Positions 63,912 to 64,000 of a DNA stretch of 64,000 bases are shown here, in pieces. The notes beneath the pieces were generated by a model. That model saw only the letters and a list, made by a program, of their open reading frames with translations, was not told the origin of the DNA and searched no databases. This stretch comes from JAGOFO01 sp964522105 (GTDB taxonomy: Bacteria; Myxococcota_A; UBA9042; DTJE01): assembly GCA_964522105.1 (NCBI GenBank), contig CAZFVA010000015.1, positions 17,291 through 81,290 on the forward strand. Direction: 5' to 3'. A program made the position numbers and the translations under genes. Position 1 is the first letter of the stretch. Every line of letters begins with the position of its first letter.

Positions 63912-64000
63912 CTACTTCTGCCTTATCTGCTCAAACGCCTTCGAAAGATCCGCTACCACTTGTTTATGAAGCAGCTCGGCACCCATTGAACACGCCGAAG
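63912..64000 (-). CDS. C-terminal end of an unidentified gene, cut by the window edge
   Basis: On the minus strand an open frame runs from the window edge to a TAG at 63912-63914. It encodes about 28 residues that end AELLHKQVVADLSKAFEQIRQK, an amphipathic helix. The stop is 2 bp before the TlpA-like GTG, the spacing expected of coupled genes. Too little is visible to identify it. Confidence 0.4.
   Translation of the reverse strand, partial: SACSMGAELLHKQVVADLSKAFEQIRQK

Overview
The window looks like a scaffold from a metagenome-assembled or draft genome of a Gram-negative, deltaproteobacterium-like organism, most probably Myxococcota or a related lineage. This is inferred from four things: a complete gspC-N type II secretion operon with GspN and GspL of the long type; large cell-surface lipoproteins with Asp-rich linkers, IPT/TIG repeats and a choice-of-anchor domain; the gene order cinA-thpR-recA-pilT-alaS; and a moderately high GC content. 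Oxygen-sensitive or anaerobic-type enzymes (two-subunit Fe-S fumarase, a three-gene glycerol-3-phosphate-dehydrogenase-like cluster, carbamate kinase, LarB/LarC) suggest an anaerobic or facultative lifestyle. Both runs of 100 N are assembly artefacts: each is flanked by the same 55 bp on both sides, and collapsing the duplicate restores larC and dnaX in frame.

Layout. 1-5.6 kb: polA (cut by the window edge), smpB, an MtaB-type tRNA methylthiotransferase with a non-AUG start, rnc and a small unknown gene, all on +. 5.6-10.7 kb: purE behind two unknown lipoprotein genes, a MepA-type murein endopeptidase and an exported unknown protein, on -. 10.7-12.6 kb: a tightly coupled + cassette of an exported protein, a 71-residue Cys-rich protein and an ATP-grasp enzyme. 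12.6-27.6 kb: the T2SS operon on -. 27.9-32.2 kb: a giant IPT/TIG lipoprotein on +. 32.2-41.4 kb: a long - run of ispD, ROK kinase, zinc ribbon, cinA, thpR, recA, pilT, alaS and an acidic protein. 41.6-44.2 kb: a lipoprotein and a phasin-like coiled-coil protein on +. 44.2-46.9 kb: an HD hydrolase and both fumarase subunits on -. 47.1-49.2 kb: larB and larC on +.

49.2-57.4 kb is a replication/repair neighbourhood: a GGDEF protein on -, gyrB, an unknown partner gene and a DnaC-like ATPase on +, then recR, dnaX and the SRP RNA on -. A tRNA-Ala(CGC) and a CrtC/AttH-like lipoprotein follow on +. The right end (- strand) holds carbamate kinase, a DUF1667 protein, two flavoproteins (one with a C-terminal [2Fe-2S]-type domain), a TlpA-like thioredoxin and the end of one more gene.

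Functionally, the gsp operon provides the cell-envelope export machine (the prepilin peptidase GspO is not in the window), and the PilT-like ATPase beside recA points to type IV pili encoded elsewhere. The most interesting oddities are the ThpR homologue that has lost both catalytic HxT histidines, the non-AUG start of the MtaB-like gene, the enlarged pseudopilins GspH and GspI, the secreted protein / Cys-rich mini-protein / ATP-grasp cassette, and the absence of ybaB between dnaX and recR. I did not find CRISPR arrays, insertion sequences, prophage genes or a clearly new defence system.
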